64,000 bases of DNA, taken from NCBI GenBank assembly GCA_907165275.2, contig OU015649.1:15592001-15656000 (forward strand), written 5' to 3'. This DNA is from Zygaena filipendulae (lineage: Eukaryota; Arthropoda; Insecta; Lepidoptera; Zygaenidae). Under the pieces are notes generated by a model. The model was not told the DNA's origin. It saw only the letters and a list, made by a program, of their open reading frames with translations, and ran no database searches. Positions 40,204 to 51,436 of this stretch are shown here, piece after piece. Position 1 is the first letter of the stretch; the number at the start of each line of letters is the position of its first letter. The translations under genes and the position numbers were made by a program.

Positions 40204-40523
40204 CCGGGGTATGAAAATCAAAATTCTATTTATTATCTTGAATGAATAAAGAGAGCACAGAAATATAGTTAAATAATTAATATCGAGACTTAAATTCTAA
40301 TTTTTAGTTCGTCTTGTAGATTAATAAAAAATATTGGACACGTATTTTTTCTTTTTTGACGTAGGTAAATAAAAAATAACGGAGATAGGTAGGTACATTA
40401 AGTCGAAATGTCGCGTGACGTCACGCCTTGCTACAGCTTATAGCACTATCACACAGTATCCTTTATTTTTGGTTAAGTACTTAAAAAATGGAAAAAATAC
40501 GTGTCCAATATTTTTTACTAATT
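40204..40523 (-). mobile_element. M1-type MITE, interrupted
   Basis: A start-like GGGGTATGAAAATCAAAATT at 40207 is separated from the main body (40290-40523, GTTCGTCTTGTAG to ACGTGTCCAATATTTT). A TGACGTCA lies at about 40417. Confidence 0.55.
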
Positions 40524-40607
40524 TTTTTATTAATATATATTTTATTTACATATTTCTGTGCTCTTAGACATTGCTCTTTATTCATTCAAAACAAATTCAA
40601 GATAAGT
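40233..40607. repeat. Inverted repeat split by MITE-related sequence
   Basis: CTTGAATGAATAAAGAGAGC at 40238 is mirrored by GCTCTTTATTCATTCAA at 40573, and GAGCACAGAAATAT by ATATTTCTGTGCTC at 40550. The arms enclose M1 sequence, so an older foldback element was apparently entered by M1 or the reverse. Confidence 0.6.
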
Positions 40608-40617
40608 GTCTCGACAC

Positions 40618-40777
40618 TTGTTTGTTACTCAATCACGCAAAAACGGCTGAACGGATTTGGATGAAATTTGGAATGCACATTGTCAAGGGTACAGAGAAGG
40701 ACATAGGGTACTTTTTATCCCAGAATTCCCGCGGTAACTCCGAAATTACTGCAGATGAAACCGCGGGGCACAGCTAG
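40618..40777 (+). mobile_element. Lep1-type Helitron, 5'-truncated
   Basis: TTGTTACTCAATCACGCAAA to CCGCGGGGCACAGCTAG. Confidence 0.75.
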
Positions 40778-41139
40778 TCTTTGATAAGTCAATAGTTGGT
40801 ATTCTTTGGCTGATATTTTTGCCTCTAGTATCCGTAACGTCTTGATAGATCGCGTGCGCCCCCGCCGTCCATTGCCGGGTATCGCGCGCTCGTATCGCGG
40901 CTGCGATTCCGCCAACACCCTCTATCTATCGCTATTAATTACCTGTATTAACATCTGTTTGTTTATTTTTTATCGTCGATCTCGTCTAAGTTTTTAATTT
41001 AGGTAAAACAACTTTAAGTGTAGGAAATAATGTAAGAAAACAGCCTTATTTTGTGTGCAGAGCTAGGAAAATAAGCATTACCGCTTAGAATACTAACTAA
41101 CAACTGTATATTGGTATTAGAAGAAATGAGAAATGAGAG
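40778..41139. other. Non-genic stretch
   Basis: GC-richer 40845-40920, otherwise AT-rich. Confidence 0.4.
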
Positions 41140-41259
41140 CATGACATTTTGCATACACGTTATTACGGGTACAAAGAAGTAAACAGGGTACTTTTGCCCC
41201 GGGTATTCCCGCAGGAACTCCGAAATTAAGGCGGTCGAAACCGCCGTGGAAACAACTAG
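41140..41259 (+). mobile_element. Lep1-type Helitron, 3' half
   Basis: TGACATTTTGCATACACGTT, ATTCCCGCAGGAACTCCGAA, end GGAAACAACTAG. Confidence 0.6.
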
Positions 41260-41828
41260 TTCTACATAAAATAAAATAAACACATTATAATTTCCCACAA
41301 CACCACTTCGCGTTAAAACATTATACAGCATCGGACTCATAAATATAGGCAAATATCTGCGCATTTATTTTGACCGGTTAATTATTATCGGCTGTTAATA
41401 AAGTTAACGTCGGTGCCAGCGAATTTAATTTTTAAAACGTGGATAAACAATTTTATTTTGGTGACTCCAGTTTTTTCAAATTACGTTAAATACACGTAAA
41501 AGAGAGACCTTAGATTGAGGCTTTTTGTTATTAATATTATGCAAGCTAAAGCCTAATATAATTTTTACTATATCTTGGGCGGAAAATGCTTTCTTCCAAA
41601 TCTCAGCGCTACAAAGTCAAGATTTTCGGGTGTCCCGAGGTCTGTTGCTCCAAGAAAAGCTATAAGGACAGAGATAAGTTAAACAAAGACTTTTAAGATG
41701 ATCGCGACTCTATATTTAATTCTTTTCTTAATTTTGTTTTTGCGTAGCCAAATTAACGCAAATATTATAAACTTTTCCATTTCTGACAATGCGTATTAAT
41801 ATTAAAGTAGAAAACTGGTAGGAAAGTT
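41260..41828. other. Non-genic stretch
   Basis: AT-rich; the frame 41014-41364 has no domain. Confidence 0.45.
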
Positions 41829-42055
41829 TCCGGGGTATGAAAATCAAAATTCTGTTTACTCCGTCAGTTAGGTAATAAAAAAATAATACATCTGTATTTT
41901 TTGCTTTTTCAAGTTATTGAAAAAAATACTAAGATAAAACGCATTAAAGCTTAGGAGAGGGAGATCTTGACGTCATAACGTGCTATAAAATATAGCACGG
42001 CGTGACGTCACGCGACATTTCGACTTAAACTACAAAAAATAGTAAACAGATCAAA
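41829..42055 (+). mobile_element. M1-type MITE, 3'-truncated
   Basis: TTCCGGGGTATGAAAATC, TACTCCGTCAG, then TTGACGTCATA and GTGACGTCACG around 41968 and 42003. Replaced by unrelated sequence after AAAAAATAGTAAAC. Confidence 0.65.
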
Positions 42056-42472
42056 TTAAGCGAATCAAATTTTTTATACTATACAGTTGTTGACGAACAA
42101 CATGCCACAAGATTATATCTCTCTGACTAACAGATGCATAGACAAAGGAGTATTTTACAAATGTTCCATTTTCCCTATGATCTTACGAAACCCTAAAAAA
42201 GGAACAAATTGACTATTACTTCTTGCAACCTTTATTCCCTCGCTTCAGAGAAAGCTTCATGACAGTTGGAAAACTTTAGTCGAAGCATGAAAAAAGTTTT
42301 GAACTCGAAAGATAACTTAGTCCTAACACGGTGTGAGTGAGCAGTGAACGATCAAATCGTTCAGCAAACAGATAGACGGAGCGATGTTGGCTGTTTGCTT
42401 TATCGCACGTACCGTGTTCACCTAAAACATATCCTCGAATAGCAAACACCATTAAGGCGTGTACAGACTACA
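42056..42472. other. Non-genic stretch
   Basis: Nothing recognised. Confidence 0.4.
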
Positions 42473-42705
42473 GGGCTCTTATTCACTATGACTATAACGC
42501 GAAGCGTTAAGATAAGGCGCCACATAAATTACTTTTTCCTGGTGTTCAAAGAAGTTTCACTTTAAAAAAATACATTCACAACCTTTTTTTTTTGTCATAA
42601 AGAATATAAATTTCTTATATTTTTGCATCTGGAGCGTTTGGGATTGTGTTCTTTGGGACACGCGTTATGGGCAAGGAATGTTGTTGGTCATAGTGAATAA
42701 GGGCC
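42473..42705. mobile_element. N-type MITE (TIR GGCCCTTATTCAC)
   Basis: Left GGGCTCTTATTCACTATGAC, right GGTCATAGTGAATAAGGGCC: an inverted repeat of about 20 bp, continuing loosely to AACGCG. Other copies at 45843-46069 and 60224-60650. Confidence 0.8.
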
Positions 42706-42715
42706 GAGTATTAAG

Positions 42716-42851
42716 CCCGCTCCACATTCACGCGAGAATCTTGCGAGAACGCGAGAAAACCTGGACAAACGGCGGAGAACATCGGCTCCACATTCAAGTT
42801 CTCATGGTTTTCTCGCGTTCTCGCAAGATTCTCGCGAGAATGTGCAGCGGG
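42716..42851. mobile_element. 136-bp foldback element
   Basis: Arms 42716-42760 and 42806-42851 are near-perfect complements (CCCGCTCCACATTC... / ...GAATGTGCAGCGGG; GAGAATCTTGCGAGAACGCG against CGCGTTCTCGCAAGATTCTC). The 45-bp middle holds another CGGCTCCACATTC. Non-coding. Confidence 0.85.
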
Positions 42852-42893
42852 AATTACGGATTGTATCACTTCTCTTATCTGCACTCAATCACA

Positions 42894-43093
42894 TCCTTAC
42901 TAATATTATAAATGCGAAAGTAATTTTGTCTGTCTGTCACGCTTTCACGCCTCAACGGCTGAACGGATCATCGTGAAATTTTGCATACACGTCCACATAG
43001 GTACCCACAGAAAAGGACATAGGGTACTTTTTACCCCGGTATTCCCGCGGGAACTCCGAAATTAACCCGGGTGAAACCGCGAGTAACAGCTAG
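42894..43093 (+). mobile_element. Lep1-type Helitron, full length
   Basis: TCCTTACTAATATTATAAATG, TGTCTGTCTGTCACGCTTTC, end CGCGAGTAACAGCTAG. Confidence 0.8.
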
Positions 43094-43244
43094 TCTCTAA
43101 TAATTGTAATTTTATTGACGTTTAAAATGCCATATTTACTTAATAGAGACAATAAGAAAAGTGTTATTGGACACATTCTTAGTATAGTCTTGTTTAGAAG
43201 TTTAGGTCAAATTTAAAATACTTATTAGTTATAACTAGATTGAC

Positions 43245-43435
43245 TAGATTGTATTATTATGATTTACCTCCCTGGGTATTTGTCCTATCCACCCAAAGGT
43301 TGTCTGGAAGAGATCGCTAGTAAAGCGATAAGACCGCCTTTTGTATGCCCTTAGTTATAAGTTTCTGTAAACACACTGTAAAATTATTTTGGTGTACAAT
43401 AAAGTGTATTCTATTCTATTCTATTCTATTCTATA
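43245..43435 (+). mobile_element. LINE 3' end with (ATTCT)n tail
   Basis: AAAGGTTGTCTGGAAGAGAT, GCGATAAGACCGCCTTTTG, TTGGTGTACAATAAAGTG, then ATTCT units at 43409-43434. A 3'-UTR layout I associate with a Jockey-type lepidopteran LINE; coding part absent. Confidence 0.7.
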
Positions 43436-43492
43436 TCATTCAGAAAAAAAAAATATGGACCAACTTGAATAAAAATATTTGACTTTGACTTG
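43436..43492 (-). repeat. CR1-like LINE 3' tail fragment
   Basis: AAATATGGACCAACTTGAAT and TATTTGACTTTGACTTGAA; related tail (AAAGTCAAAGTCAAATCATT) at 61440. Confidence 0.55.
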
Positions 43493-43663
43493 AATTATGC
43501 TCCCATAACTTCGAAATCACAACGAAGGAAGTGTGTGTATGTGTATGTGGTTTTAAAGTTACTACACGGAGTTATGATTAAGTTATATGGATACGTATCA
43601 TTTAACCAAGGGGAGCGCTTTTGTTTGATGAAACTTAATTATTTTATCTAGAAAAGGGTGCGT

Positions 43664-43917
43664 GTATATATTTCACCGTAAAATTGTAAGAATCGTTAAA
43701 TTGTAAACGATTGTCATTGAAGAGATATTTATGTGCACCCTTACATACTAGGTTAGGTTAGGTTGGAACTGTGACCACAACAGAGTCGAATGGTACCGAT
43801 GGTACTCGTGTGCGAGAATCATCCACCACGCATTTTATCTCCTTAGAATTTTCTAATATTACCGTTATTTTATAAACTAATGCTTTTTACAATTTTACGG
43901 TGACATATACACTCATA
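43664..43917. mobile_element. TIR element with ends TGTATATATTTCACCG
   Basis: Left TTTCACCGTAAAATTGTAA and right TTACAATTTTACGGTGACAT are inverted complements of about 17-18 bp. The interior holds a TTAGGTTAGGTTGG tract at 43751-43764 that resembles insect telomere units by chance. No coding frame. Confidence 0.7.
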
Positions 43918-44468
43918 CAGTACCATAGTAACAACCATAATACCTACTGCCCTCGTTATTGCAAACGCAGTACTTGCAGGATGGCGGTTTTGAGATAAAC
44001 GTGATTTTTAAACATTTACTTCTTGATATCTAATCAAGAATGGTCTCTTATAAAACTCTTAAAGAGTAATAAGAAGAAACTTGTAAATTTATTTTTGCGT
44101 ATAGATTATCTCCTTGGGATGTTATTTTTGCAAAAAAGCGAAAATAGAGATTTGTCTATGTCTATGTCTAAAATCCCAAAATGACGATTACTGCACTGTA
44201 CAATATTAGCAGGGCAGAATATCTAACATAACATAATATTGAATGTATAAGCTTTCATAAACAAATACAACAATAATCACATACACATAGGCAGAGCATA
44301 ACCCCTAAAGATTTCTTCCCTACCGTGCCCAAATAAGTTGCACTCCTAAAACGCTCATAACGTGCTTGCGTGACGTCACATCACTGCACTTCCAAACATC
44401 ACGCAGATGGAGCCGTATCCAGAAGCTTGTCTTCATTAAATCTTTTTGAAATTCTGTAGCGTTTTTCT
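43918..44468. other. Non-genic stretch
   Basis: Nothing recognised; a GTGACGTCACATCAC site lies at 44370-44384. Confidence 0.4.
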
Positions 44469-44756
44469 ATACTAATACCTACCTATTATAAGCTGAAGAG
44501 TTTATTTGTTTGTTTGAACGCGCTAATCTCAGGAACTACAGGTCCGATTTGAAAAAATATTTTAGTGTTAGATAGCGCATTTATAGATGAAGGCTATAGG
44601 CTATATATCGTCACGCTAACACCAATAGGAGCGGAGCAGCATTAAAAAATGTTGCTAAAACGGTAAACAAAATTCCTTTTGAGAGCTTCCATTACGTGCG
44701 TTAGCTGTGGAATATATTTTAAGCTAGTTTAAGGTGAAACCGACGGGCACAGCTAG
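44469..44756 (+). mobile_element. Helitron-like subfamily F
   Basis: ATACTAATACCTACCTATTA, GAACTACAGGTCCGATTTG, AATAGGAGCGGAGCAGC, end CGACGGGCACAGCTAG. Confidence 0.75.
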
Positions 44757-45518
44757 TGTAACATATATTGTTACGCAGTAAAAGACTAGAGTTCGATGTT
44801 CTTTCGCCAGTGGTTGCTCAAATCTGTAAACACCATCACATTCAAAGGGGGTGCTCACGTAAAAAGGCGGATAGATTTCACCGCGATAACTTAGGCGTGG
44901 CCCTTCCTCGTACTATGTGAACATGAAAAACTGTGATGGAACGCAACGCGACCTATCCAATGCGCTTTTTGAACGTTCTAATATCTGTAACTATGCTACT
45001 TAACGGGCGATGTAAGGTGTACATGTCGTGAGTGTGATGGCAGTTTGTATCAAATTCCGATCATAGATACGGATAGCAAATAGCAAACAGCACGGTCGTT
45101 GATTAATCATTGTGAAATAGAATCGCGAACGCGTTGTTCTAGCGCTTTATCAGATGCCGAGCGCTGGATATAGCGCTAATTTGTGAGTCGGTGTTTTAAG
45201 CTAATGAAATTGTTGTGTGTGCAAATATAATGAACATAAAGCACTTGTACACAAGTACTGATCACATACATGTGATCAGTGTTTACATGTGCATGAAGTG
45301 AGACTTGTAAAAAAACCAAAACCGAGATATTTGAAATCATCCAATATCTTTTTATTTCTGCGATTTGATTAAAGTCTGACTAATATATAGTGTAGAGTAA
45401 TAAATCCTTGTGAATTGGTTACAACAATTTCAAGAAAAAAGCTGTTGATTTTTTAAATATGTTTTTTTTCCCTTATGTGTGCCGTTTTGCCTTGCTTTCC
45501 CCTAAAAACATTTTCAAA
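44757..45518. other. Non-genic stretch with a short perfect hairpin
   Basis: 45257-45280 reads ACTGATCACAT-AC-ATGTGATCAGT, 11-bp perfect arms. Otherwise unique. Confidence 0.55.
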
Positions 45519-45602
45519 GGTATATAGAAAAATACAGGGTATACTTTTTATTCCGGAGTGCCCGCGGGAATTAATCCGAGTGAAACCACAGGGAACAGCT
45601 AG
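45519..45602 (+). mobile_element. Lep1-type Helitron, 3' fragment
   Basis: GGGTATACTTTTTATTCCGG to CCACAGGGAACAGCTAG. Confidence 0.6.
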
Positions 45603-45842
45603 TATTGTACATATATCAAAACTCTATAATTACTAGAGTTAGAAGCCGATGGTCATTAAAGCCCGGAGTCAGCACATAATTACGCGGAGTGCACCGGAAC
45701 CGTCCGACCGCAGGCAGCGAGCGGATGTGTATCAAAGTTTTCAATCGAATGCACATCTCGGTGCTTATATACATACAGACATACATACAGCGCCGGCCAT
45801 GGACGAAGTTGCAAGTTATAATGAGCGCTAAGTCGCTATCCA

Positions 45843-46069
45843 GAACCCTTCACTATTGTACAACGTTGTCTGCCTATAACGCGCGTCCTGAAAACGCATT
45901 CACAAACTTTCTAGACGCCAAAATATTGGAAATTATCATTACACATGCCATAAGAAACGCGGTTGTAAATGTATGTTTTTGGAGTGAACTTCTTTACGAG
46001 GAGGGAGAGACAATTCTTGTAGCGCGTTATCTTAACGCGCCGTGTTATGGTCATGGTGAATAAGGGCCC
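45843..46069. mobile_element. N-type MITE
   Basis: GAACCCTTCACTATTGTACA start (degraded), GGTCATGGTGAATAAGGGCC end; interior CTAGACGCCAAAATATTGGAA matches 60298-60315. The 124-residue frame spanning it is not conserved in the other copies. Confidence 0.7.
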
Positions 46070-46093
46070 AGTTTCACCAGCGTCAATGTCGGA

Positions 46094-46138
46094 TATGACG
46101 CAAGAACTACCGTGGATGAAATCGCGGGGGACAGCTAG
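46094..46138 (+). mobile_element. Helitron 3' end scrap
   Basis: CCGTGGATGAAATCGCGGGGG then ACAGCTAG. Confidence 0.6.
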
Positions 46139-47546
46139 TACTATTATAAATTACAATTAGCTTTGCTAATTACGAAGAATAAAAAATATTTTCAATAGAG
46201 ACAGCTAAAAAAGAATATTTCGGTAAATACGCGGAAAATCTTTATTATATGAATAGAAGTATTAATTCTATGTCACCTGGCTCTCTTCTTATCAGCGAAA
46301 GAATTTATTGGATCAGTTCAGTAATACCAGAAATTACCCCCTACTTCAATACTTACAAATTTACTTCTATAATATTAGAGTAGATTTCTGTTTAATGTAA
46401 CTTTTAGACTCATGGGGCACTGGCCTACCCTAACGCTTAGGGTGATCCACCAAGCGGTCCTAATTGTTTCTAAAGTGCATGTTTTTCCACGGTGTTCTTC
46501 TTTACCCTAAAGCCTTATTTTTGCTGGATTTTACTGTTACTCCGTTGCGGGAAGTGGTCATCTCCAGGGGATTCTTAAGATGGTTGGAACTAAACCAACG
46601 TTTAATATCCTTCTAATCAAATTAACCTATATTTGGTGCTTTTAACGTTCAATTTAAGGTCAACCCTCTGCGGTAATTTCGAATAACGTTCGCAACGCTC
46701 GTAAATTGGGGCCATTTTCATACCTGAAGTTGAATTTGGGAGCTAGGGCTCGACGCTTAGGGGGTTAGCTGACAAAGGGCTTCGGGCGATCCAAAACTTG
46801 CCCGTACACCGTTGTTCGTAACTGACAACTAGGCTGTACTTACCATGAGAAAGGGTTAAGATTAACTAATATAATAGCACTTTTTTGTCTTAGCATAATT
46901 CTAATTCGAGCCTCAAAGCTAATGAGTTGAGACTTATTAGTCTTGATGATCCTGTCGCAGGAATATCCTTTGGACATAGATAAGCAATAGTGTGTTAACC
47001 CGCATTGGAGAAATTTTGAATAAATCGTGTTTTAAAATCATATCGTCATTTTGTTTCAGCATTTTTTTTATGTTTAAATGTTTTTTGGTATTTAAACAAT
47101 GTAATAAGGTAAACACGTAATTAAAAAACGCTCTATAACTCACAATAAAGCGTTTTGAATCAATTACTTAATATTGTGGGTTAACATGTTATTGCTTATC
47201 TGCGTCCCTTTATAAGTTGCTCATTTACAAATACCCACTATTTTATTACATACCTATTAGAATGGATTGGAACCTAACAGAATCGAATCGAACGTAATTG
47301 AATGGAATATAATAGAATAAAGTATACCATACTAGCTTATTACCATCCTTAAAACAAATTTCACTCCAAAAAAATGTGTGTGTGTATTAGTGTACGTACA
47401 CACGTAAGAAGTGAAAATTCTTTATGACATAATTTTTCGAAAAATGATCTACCATTTACAACTTTACAGATTTCTTTTAAGTAGAGCTAAATTAGATAAT
47501 TTTTAAGCAAAAGGCTTTTATTATTATAGACATGGATACAAATAAT
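46139..47546. other. Non-genic stretch
   Basis: A subfamily C fragment (minus) at 46308-46383 ends TATAATATTAGAGTAG. The segment 46420-46830 is less AT-rich and of unknown nature; (GAATG/GGAAT)-like words at 47262-47320. Confidence 0.45.
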
Positions 47547-47878
47547 ACAATGGGCATGTTGACTAATTTTTATTTTTTAGTCCGTCTTGTAGATTATTAA
47601 AAAATATTGGACACGTATTTTTTCTTTTTTTACGTAATCAAAAAATAACGGCGATATATTGAGTTAAAATTTCACGTGACGTCACTATTCTGACAGTTTG
47701 TATGGCGGTTTTATCGGTTAGTGACGTCACGACTCCCTCACCCTAAACTTTAATGCGCTTTATTTCTGTATATTTTAATTTATTTGAAAAAGCAAAAAAT
47801 ACGTGTCTATTGTTTTTTTATTTTCTAACTGACGGACTAATTAGAATTTTGATTTTCAAAAGTAGTCAACATCCCTAT
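47547..47878 (-). mobile_element. M1-type MITE, best preserved copy
   Basis: GGGCATGTTGACTAATTTTT start, TTAGTCCGTCTTGTAG, TGACGTCA at 47677-47684 and 47722-47729, GACGGACTAATTAG, end AAGTAGTCAACATCCC. The ends form an imperfect inverted repeat (GGGCATGTTGACTA / TAGTCAACATCCC). Confidence 0.85.
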
Positions 47879-47885
47879 TATTTCA

Positions 47886-48410
47886 CCACATATACACACC
47901 GGCAGAATTAGCGGAACATAAAAAGGCAGAGTATAGAAATAATTACGTATATATATTAAAACAAATAATAATTAGACGTGAAGTAATAAATTAATATACA
48001 TCTTTTAACACTTTAAAAGTTTGTAATAAAATTATTAAATTTTATTTAAAATAATAATAAAAAAAACACTTTTTCTCTAATTTGTGGGAACACAAATAAT
48101 GTTGCAAATTAAAGATTACTGTGATTTTAACACTAAATAAATGAACGATTAATAACGTGTGTTTCCCCTTCGTGATTTAACTTTTATTTGCAACATTGTC
48201 TGTGTTCTCACAAACTACAGATTTTTTTTATTTTTTTTTATTTTGATAATTTTTAATAAAATTTAACTAAAAACTTCTTAAAGTCGATGTTAAAAGATGT
48301 ATATTAGTTTATTACTTCATGCCTGATAATAATTTGTTTTAATATATATACGTAATTATTTCTATACTCTGCCTTTTTATGTTCCGCTAATTCTGCCGGT
48401 GTGTATATTT
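47886..48410. repeat. Large imperfect palindrome (about 520 bp)
   Basis: Arms of about 225 bp: left 47886-48113, right 48181-48410. ACACCGGCAGAATTAGCGGA is mirrored by TCCGCTAATTCTGCCGGTGT, and AATAATTACGTATATATATT by its complement near the right end. Toward the centre GGAACACAAATAATGTTGCA faces TGCAACATTGTCTGTGTTCT. A loop of about 65 bp remains. AT-rich, non-coding; a foldback or MITE-type element. Confidence 0.85.
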
Positions 48411-49572
48411 CACAATTATTAAATGACTGATAATTTAACAAATGCACATTAATTTTGTGGAATTCAAAAGGGATAAAAAATTACTAAAAACTAATAATTT
48501 AAAATAATGTACACCTCCATGTTTTCATTTTCTAACTGTGTACCTACAGTTTATTTTTAATTTTTTTTTATTTTTTTTTATTATTACAATTAATTGATGT
48601 TTACTAGATAGAAATAAAAATGGCGCGTAACAGAAAACGTTGCAACTATAAAATTTCTCCCCTAAGTCGATAAAAAGTTTCACTTCAAAAAGACTTGTAA
48701 TTAATATGTACATCGGCAGTTGCGTTTGTGTGCCGAGTGCCGACATATGAGAAAAACAGCAATTTTAAACAAGAAAAATACACATTACCTTGTTATTGAA
48801 GAACGCAGCCACGTAACAATTTTACTGCCTAGCTAATTGTGAGTAGGTACGCCTCCACCCTTTTTGAAGACTTTTTTTAATAGATACAATCGTTAAAATT
48901 ATTTTATGGCAGACGGGTTTTTACAGTCATTAAAACTTCGTTTCGGGTCATAAACGGTAGGTGGTTCCGCGAACGCTGGGTTTAATTTCTTCTTTCCACT
49001 CCAGAGTGCTCCAGAGGGTGTTTTTTTGGAATTCCTTTTTTTTTAAACCGACACTTAATTACAATTAGGTGAGCGAGTTACGTAATTAAGCGTGTCTTGA
49101 GAAAAGTCGCATTTTAGGGCACAAGTTTGGTAATAATATTTTTAATTACTCTCTTCTCAAGGTGTATAATATGAATATTTGAATGATTTTGCTGGTCCGT
49201 ATATAATTACTTGTTTTAGATGTAGGTTTATTTCTTTATCACTGAAATTGATATTAACACTTAATTTTCTTTAATGCCATCGAAATTAATTGCAAATTAC
49301 TGCGATGTTCTGATAATTTTAATTTTTAAAATCATAACTTATTTTTCCATGAACGGATTGCAATAAAAAAAGCCTAGGTATGCTAGCAGTGGCGTTTCTT
49401 ATGAAAGACAATGTATGTAATGTATTTTCTTCTTCTTCTTCTTCTACAGAATTTATTAAGAGTATACATATACAAATATGTATTATGAAATAATAAATAT
49501 TAATGCTTGGACATTATCACATAGCGCAACCTGATTCCAAACTAAGCAAAGTTTGAAATACGTATGCCGAAC
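48411..49572. other. Non-genic stretch
   Basis: Very AT-rich with several T8-T9 runs; (TTC)n at 49427-49446. Confidence 0.5.
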
Positions 49573-50040
49573 GTGATTATGCCGAAATACGCCCACAGCT
49601 GGACATAGGCCTCCCCCAAGGATCGCCACTACGCAGTCGAACCTGCACAATACGCAATCTGCGCATCCTATGGCATCTCAGGACCTTCACCGAGTCGTCG
49701 TGGCGGGGCTACTCACGCCGCGTCCGGTTGATGGTCGACACTCGACAACTTTCCAGCTCCATAGGTCATCACTTTTGTGAGTGATGTGCCCACCCACTGC
49801 CACTCTGCCACTTATAAGGCTTGTTATTCTTCAGAATATATCGGTAAACTTGGTTCGCCTACGAAGTTACTCATTTCTGATTCGATTCCGTTACGAAACT
49901 CCGAGCATGCTTTCTCCGTAGCCCTTTGGGTCGCCCGTAGTCACCACGTCACTACGTCTCGGTACCTTAAGTCATTGCTGTCAACATACCCGTCACAGAC
50001 CTTCGTCTTGAGACACTGCGGTGTTCGGGACGAAAATCCC
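49573..50040 (-). pseudogene. Decayed RTE-type LINE ORF C-terminus
   Basis: On the minus strand the end near 49590-49625 reads GDPWGRPMSS in one frame and WRSLGEAYVQLW in the next, the typical C-terminal motif of lepidopteran RTE endonuclease-reverse transcriptase. Upstream pieces MLGVS*RNRIRNE and TAMT*GTET keep the family order but carry several stops and shifts. Only the 3' part of the element is present. The plus-strand frame at 49777-50055 is its shadow. Confidence 0.75.
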
Positions 50041-50270
50041 CAAGTAGGTAACTAATGTAAAATTCAACCGACCCAAAGCGCGGGCACGGCCGTAAATAAA
50101 GCACAGTTCCAACCGATGAGCGAACTTAAGCCCTGCGCGGGGCACGTCAAAAGATTCGCCGTGTAAAATATTTACGCCGGCGGTTTAATTAATACCCGGC
50201 AGGCTGAGCAGACCCCCACCTCATTAAATATTCGGAACCTCTCCTCGACGTATGTAATAGGGTAGTTTTA
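50041..50270. other. Short unique stretch
   Basis: GC-richer, with GCCGGCGGTTTAATTAATACC; nothing assigned. Confidence 0.35.
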
Positions 50271-50505
50271 GGGTATGAAATTCAAAATTCTATTTAGTCC
50301 TTCAGTTACACTTATTTTTTGCTTTTTCAAACTATTAAGAAAAATACTTAGAAAAACGCATCAAAGTTTAGGAGGCTCTCGATGTCATAACATGCTTTAA
50401 ACTGTATATCCGCAATTTTTTCATTATGTAGGTAAAAAATTTAAAAATACGTGTCCAATATTTTCTATTAATCTACAAGACGGACTAAAAACTAAAATTT
50501 GGTTG
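50271..50505 (+). mobile_element. M1-type MITE, internally deleted
   Basis: GGGTATGAAATTCAAAATTC, TTTAGTCCTTCAG, ACGTGTCCAATATTTTC, GACGGACTAAAA. Both octamers are lost (one decayed to CGATGTCATAA). Confidence 0.65.
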
Positions 50506-51436
50506 ACAAGCGCATTATAGCTATAACTATGTTTTGTTAGTGTATTATAGAAATTGGAATGTAGCCAAAACGGGAGTAGGTAGGTACATATGTAGGTACT
50601 TATATTTTTTAAATTTCTAATTTTTTTTTTAATAAAAAATCCTTTATTGGTCATAAAACAAGATTACAAGTAATACCTAGACAGTCATGGCACACAAAAT
50701 CATAACTACTGTATGTTTAGGAGACCGAAGTCTATTAAAACATATACCTACGTATCTATGTGGTAAAGGTAATACATTTTAACTAACGTACTTACATAAA
50801 TTTATCATTATGGACACTTTTGTTGAGTGTTCATATATACGTTCTTTTAATTATCTAGAAGTATAGAAACCTGGTAGGCACACATCACAATTTCAATATA
50901 AAATCTAAATGAATTTGTGAACAATTCATTATACCTAATCGATGTCATATCATGATGACATCAATTAAAAAAAAAGTTAAGTCATACCTGTTTCAGACAA
51001 TATTTTGTACTTCTTATTAACAACAGTCTTGTTGGCAATGCCTGTCATGCCTGTTTGTCAACAAGTCTTATACCTACATTTACTGATCCCCTCAGATTCG
51101 CTCGCATTAATTACTGTTTTTTTTTTCTAAAAAAGAAATTATAGGTCGAGATGAAGAGAAACAAACAAAAAATGATCGAAATTGATTCTATCGGTTACCT
51201 CTAACGCCTCCGCAGTTCTTTTTATTTTAAATTTACAAACACACAGATTTATTATACGTAGGTATATGTATAGATCCAGAACTTCAAGCGAACAAGGCTT
51301 GTGCTGTATCCACAGATCTCCCCTAAGCAAACCGAAAACATCGACCAAGTTTAATATAGAAATCAAATTAACGCTACACGTATCGAAGTTCATTACCGCC
51401 ATCGAGCACGGTTACACTTAACATTCAAACGGCGCC
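50506..51436. other. Non-genic stretch
   Basis: AT-rich; no gene. Frames 51139-51421 on both strands overlap each other without domains. Confidence 0.45.

Noticed and set aside
43748..43764. Telomere-like TTAGG tract
   Set aside because: Only about three units inside a TIR element; no array and no subtelomeric context.
45689..46063. 124-codon plus-strand ORF
   Set aside because: Spans the N-type MITE and is not preserved in the copies at 42473 or 60224.
49777..50055. 92-codon plus-strand ORF
   Set aside because: Antisense shadow of the decayed RTE LINE end.
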